7,550 bases of DNA from Sphingobacteriales bacterium (lineage in GTDB: Bacteria > Bacteroidota > Bacteroidia > Sphingobacteriales > Sphingobacteriaceae), in the NCBI GenBank assembly GCA_020058405.1, contig JAGVEE010000345.1, forward strand, positions 1-7,550. Reading direction: 5' to 3'. The position numbers and the translations under genes are program-made. The notes beneath the pieces were generated by a model that made no database searches, was not told where the DNA came from, and saw nothing but the letters and a program-made list of their open reading frames with translations. Shown piece by piece: positions 4,986 through 7,550 of this stretch. Numbering within the stretch: position 1 is the stretch's first letter; each line of letters opens with the position of its first letter.

Positions 4986-6953
4986 ATGAAGCGATTTAAT
5001 TGGTACAAAAGAACAATACTTTCTGTTGCATGCATAGGCATGGTGTTTAGCGTGATGGCTCAGAACTCTGATGTTTTAATGACCATCGGTAAAGAAAACG
5101 TAACGAAAAAAGAGTTCGAGTATGTTTTTAAGAAAAATAACAAACAAGCACTTAACCCAGATGAGAAAAGTTTACGTGAATATTTAGACTTGTACATAAA
5201 CTTTAAGCTAAAAGTAATTGAGGCTAAAAGTTTAGGCATGGATACGGTTGGTTCATTTATTAAAGAATTAGCAGGTTACCGTAAGCAATTAGCGGCACCT
5301 TATTTAACAGATAAAGAAGTTAACGAGCGATTGATAAATGAAGCTTGGGAACGCTCTCAAAAAGAAATACGTGCTTCACACATTTTAGTGAATTGTACAG
5401 AAGATGCTTCGCCAAAAGATACTCTTGCTGCCTTCAATAAAATAATGGCATTACGCAAAAGAATAGTTGAACGCAGAGAAGATTTTGGTAAAGTTGCAAG
5501 TGAAGGTTCGCAAGACCCAACAGCAAAAAATAACAAAGGCGATTTAGGATACTTTTCTGCTTTTGCAATGGTTTACCCTTTTGAGTCGGTTTGTTATACC
5601 ACAAAAGTAGGTTCTGTAAGTATGCCTTTCCGTACTCGTTACGGATACCATATTGTGAAAGTAGTAGATACTCGCCCAGCACAAGGAGAAGTAAAAGCTG
5701 CTCACATCATGATTCGTTTAAATGAGAACGCAACTAAACAAGATACGCTTAAAGGAAAAGAAAAAATTGATGAAATATATGCACGTTTATTAAAAGGTGA
5801 AAAGTTTGATGAGCTTGCTAAACAATATTCGGAAGATAAAGCTTCTGCAAAAAATGGCGGTGCAATGCAAATGTTTGGTACAGGTAAAATGGTATTTGAA
5901 TTTGAGCAACAAGCATTCGCATTAAAAAATATTGGCGACTACTCTAAGCCTTTTACTACTCCATATGGATGGCACATTGTGAAGTTATTAGAACGCAAAG
6001 TTCCACCTGTTTTCGAAAAAGCAAAAGAAGATTTGAAAGCAAAAATAAATAGAGATACAAGATCAGATTTAAACAAAATTTCATTTATAAGTAAACTCAA
6101 AAAGAACTATAGTTTTACGGAGAATAATAAAGCCTTGCAATATTTTTATACCGACTTAGATTCTTCAATCGTAAAATCTACCTTCAAAAAATCGCAAACT
6201 AAAAATCCTAATGATTTATTGTTTACGATTCAAGGTAACAAATATTTAGTTTCTGATTTTGCTGATTACATAACTACCGCTCAACTTGGAATTACAAAAG
6301 AGTCGGCATATAAAGCAAAGAAAGATTTGTACGAAATGTATGTTTCTAAAATGTTGATGGATTATGAAGAAGCAAGATTAGATGCAAAATATCCAGAGTT
6401 TAAAGCATTAATGGAAGAATATCGTGATGGTATATTATTGTTTGAATTAACAGATCAGAAAGTTTGGTCGGCAGCAGTAAAAGATACTGCTGGTTTAGAA
6501 AGTTTCTTTAAAGGGAACCAAGCAAAATACATGTGGCCAGATAGGTTGAACGCAACCATTTACACTTGTGCAAATGCCGAAATCGCGAAAGAAGTTAGAG
6601 TATTATTGAAAAATAAAAAAATTACGCAAGATTCTTTATTGAGAAGAGTAAATAAACAAAATCCATTAAACTTAACTATTAAAACAGATAAGTTTGAAGC
6701 AGGTGAGAATTCTATAATAGATGGAATTGCTTGGAAAAAAGGAATGAGTAAAGACATTACTTCTAACAACACAGTGGTATTTGTTTCTGTAAAAGAAAAA
6801 ATGAAAGCGCAGCCAAAACAACTTTCAGAAGTACGTGGTGCAGCAACCGCTGATTACCAAACGTATTTAGAAAAAAATTGGCTCGATAATTTACGTAAGA
6901 AATATCCGGTTACGGTAAATGAGCCTGTATTTAAATCATTAATATCTAAATAA
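4986..6953 (+). CDS. Periplasmic peptidyl-prolyl cis-trans isomerase / SurA-like chaperone with two parvulin domains
   Basis: The 655-aa secreted protein would catalyse prolyl isomerisation and chaperone outer-membrane proteins in the periplasm. A signal peptide covers residues 1-26 (MKRFNWYKR, hydrophobic core, VMAQ). A SurA_N-like helical region follows (about 28-120; VLMTIGKENVTKKEFEY, 30-46). Two rotamase (PpiC) domains come next: the first about 127-228 (RASHILV to YGYHIVKV), the second about 235-337 (KAAHIMI to YGWHIVKL). Each has the opening His, a GGDLGYF/GGAMQMF-type loop and the closing HIVK. The first domain has NKGDLGYF where a double glycine is usual, a minor change. The C-terminal 300 residues (338-655) hold a long Lys-rich helical and strand region with a second weak SurA_N-like pattern (LLFTIQGNKYLVSDFADYI, 411-429). 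Length and layout match the large Bacteroidota members of this family. A hairpin follows the stop, then a lipoprotein gene in the same direction that is probably functionally linked. Confidence 0.93.
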   Translation: MKRFNWYKRTILSVACIGMVFSVMAQNSDVLMTIGKENVTKKEFEYVFKKNNKQALNPDEKSLREYLDLYINFKLKVIEAKSLGMDTVGSFIKELAGYRKQLAAPYLTDKEVNERLINEAWERSQKEIRASHILVNCTEDASPKDTLAAFNKIMALRKRIVERREDFGKVASEGSQDPTAKNNKGDLGYFSAFAMVYPFESVCYTTKVGSVSMPFRTRYGYHIVKVVDTRPAQGEVKAAHIMIRLNENATKQDTLKGKEKIDEIYARLLKGEKFDELAKQYSEDKASAKNGGAMQMFGTGKMVFEFEQQAFALKNIGDYSKPFTTPYGWHIVKLLERKVPPVFEKAKEDLKAKINRDTRSDLNKISFISKLKKNYSFTENNKALQYFYTDLDSSIVKSTFKKSQTKNPNDLLFTIQGNKYLVSDFADYITTAQLGITKESAYKAKKDLYEMYVSKMLMDYEEARLDAKYPEFKALMEEYRDGILLFELTDQKVWSAAVKDTAGLESFFKGNQAKYMWPDRLNATIYTCANAEIAKEVRVLLKNKKITQDSLLRRVNKQNPLNLTIKTDKFEAGENSIIDGIAWKKGMSKDITSNNTVVFVSVKEKMKAQPKQLSEVRGAATADYQTYLEKNWLDNLRKKYPVTVNEPVFKSLISK

Positions 6954-6956
6954 AAT

Positions 6957-6984
6957 AAGGGCTCTTAGGAGCCCTTTGTTTTCT
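6957..6984 (+). terminator. Rho-independent terminator or attenuator after the PPIase gene
   Basis: A perfect 8-bp stem, AAGGGCTC (6957-6964) with GAGCCCTT (6969-6976), closes a TTAG tetraloop. It is followed by a T-rich tract interrupted by single G and C residues (TTTGTTTTCT, 6975-6984). It starts 3 bp after the PPIase stop codon. The imperfect T-run and a same-direction, related gene starting at 6985 suggest partial termination (attenuation within the operon) rather than a full stop. Confidence 0.75.
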
Positions 6985-7550
6985 ATGAGAAATACAATTT
7001 ACATAATTATTATACTCCTAAGCTTTAGTTCTTGCCAATACATTAAAAAAGTATTTACAAGTAAAGAGAAACCTATTGCACGAGTATTTGATTTGTATTT
7101 GTATCCTAGTGATATAGAAGGGATAGTTCCGAAAGGCACAAGCTCTGGTGACAGTGTTTTATTGGTACAATCGTATGTTGAAAATTGGATCAGACAATCG
7201 GTAATATTAAAGCAGGCAAGTGATAATGTAGAGATGGATAAAGAAGCTTTGGAGGCTCAGCTAGAAACTTACAGGCAATCTCTAATTATATACTCCTACG
7301 AGCAACAATTAATTGCACAAAACTTAGATACAACGGTAACATCTATACAAATAAAAAATTACTATAAGGAAAATAGCAATAACTTTGAATTGAAGCAATC
7401 TATTATTAAAGCGAGTTATGCTGTAATACCTAAAAACGCTTTAAAGATAGAAAATGCAAAAAGATGGTTTAACTCTTCTAAAGAGAAAGATCGAAACGAA
7501 TTAGAGACGTATTGTATGCAGTTTTCGCCTAATTACAATTTGGTGGATAC
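6985..7550 (+). CDS. SurA_N-like periplasmic lipoprotein, probable chaperone partner (runs off right edge)
   Basis: The 188 visible codons start with a short lipoprotein signal, MRNTIYIIIILLSFSSC, with the lipobox FSSC (Cys17). CQYIKK carries no acidic surface-export run, so a periplasm-facing lipoprotein is expected. After the lipid anchor comes a region resembling the N-terminal domain of SurA-type chaperones: ARVFDLYLYPSDI (32-44), then SGDSVLLVQSYVENWIRQSVILKQA (54-78), followed by long helices (TYRQSLIIYSYEQQLIAQN and onward). No rotamase signature (AxHI...HIVK) appears in the visible part, so it may be a chaperone without isomerase activity, or the domain may lie beyond the edge. The start at 6985 is well supported because the signal peptide begins at once and no other start codon fits. 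It lies 31 bp after the PPIase stop, with the hairpin between. I recall similar lipoproteins beside PPIase genes in other Bacteroidota; that is memory, not a search. Confidence 0.85.
   Translation, partial: MRNTIYIIIILLSFSSCQYIKKVFTSKEKPIARVFDLYLYPSDIEGIVPKGTSSGDSVLLVQSYVENWIRQSVILKQASDNVEMDKEALEAQLETYRQSLIIYSYEQQLIAQNLDTTVTSIQIKNYYKENSNNFELKQSIIKASYAVIPKNALKIENAKRWFNSSKEKDRNELETYCMQFSPNYNLVD

Noticed and set aside
5434..5682. Minus-strand open frame of 82 codons inside the PPIase gene
   Set aside because: It is fully antisense to the first rotamase domain and looks like Leu-rich shadow translation.
6560..6772. Minus-strand open frame of 70 codons in the PPIase C-terminal region
   Set aside because: It is fully antisense to coding sequence, with no domain or start signal.
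1..7550. CRISPR arrays, tRNA or rRNA genes, insertion sequences, integrase sites
   Set aside because: No direct-repeat arrays, cloverleaf-like segments, transposase frames or terminal repeats were seen; the window is almost entirely protein-coding with short intergenic gaps.

Overview
The window comes from an AT-rich member of the Bacteroidota. Three signs support this: an outer-membrane type IX secretion (T9SS)/gliding module (PorU, a PorP/SprF-family protein, GldJ), matches to the Bacteroidota promoter box TAnnTTTG, and translation starts without Shine-Dalgarno sequences. The presence of gldJ points to a gliding-type or related lineage rather than Porphyromonas. Genus cannot be told from this window.

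Layout. Positions 1-881 (minus) hold the N-terminal 293 codons of porU, the T9SS sortase, which runs off the left edge. A 188-bp divergent intergenic region (882-1069) contains a good TAnnTTTG box for the rightward genes, a weaker one for porU, and a small perfect dyad. Rightward come a PorP/SprF-family outer-membrane protein (1070-2032) and, 61 bp later, gldJ (2094-3512), a lipoprotein with a formylglycine-generating-enzyme fold whose catalytic cysteines are missing. gldJ ends in a strong intrinsic terminator. A family-2 glycosyltransferase begins directly after the terminator's T-run (3565-4359). It converges on, and overlaps by 11 bp, a 174-aa minus-strand gene (4349-4873) of the kind usually called hypothetical. 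Its layout resembles the psi (HolD) subunit of the DNA polymerase III clamp loader. A 112-bp divergent region with a promoter candidate leads to a 655-aa secreted peptidyl-prolyl isomerase with two parvulin domains (4986-6953), then a second intrinsic hairpin, and then, again directly after the T-run, a lipoprotein with a SurA_N-like region (6985 to the right edge).

How the genes fit together. PorU, PorP/SprF and GldJ belong to one envelope machine that exports and anchors proteins and, in gliding species, supports motility. The right-hand isomerase and lipoprotein look like the start of a periplasmic chaperone operon that would serve outer-membrane proteins, including the large T9SS barrels. 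The glycosyltransferase and the psi-like gene are separate in function from both groups.

Most of the window is ordinary core Bacteroidota sequence. The two points most worth checking are the psi-like protein, since HolD is normally regarded as a gammaproteobacterial subunit, and the repeated arrangement of an intrinsic hairpin plus T-run ending directly at the next gene's ATG.
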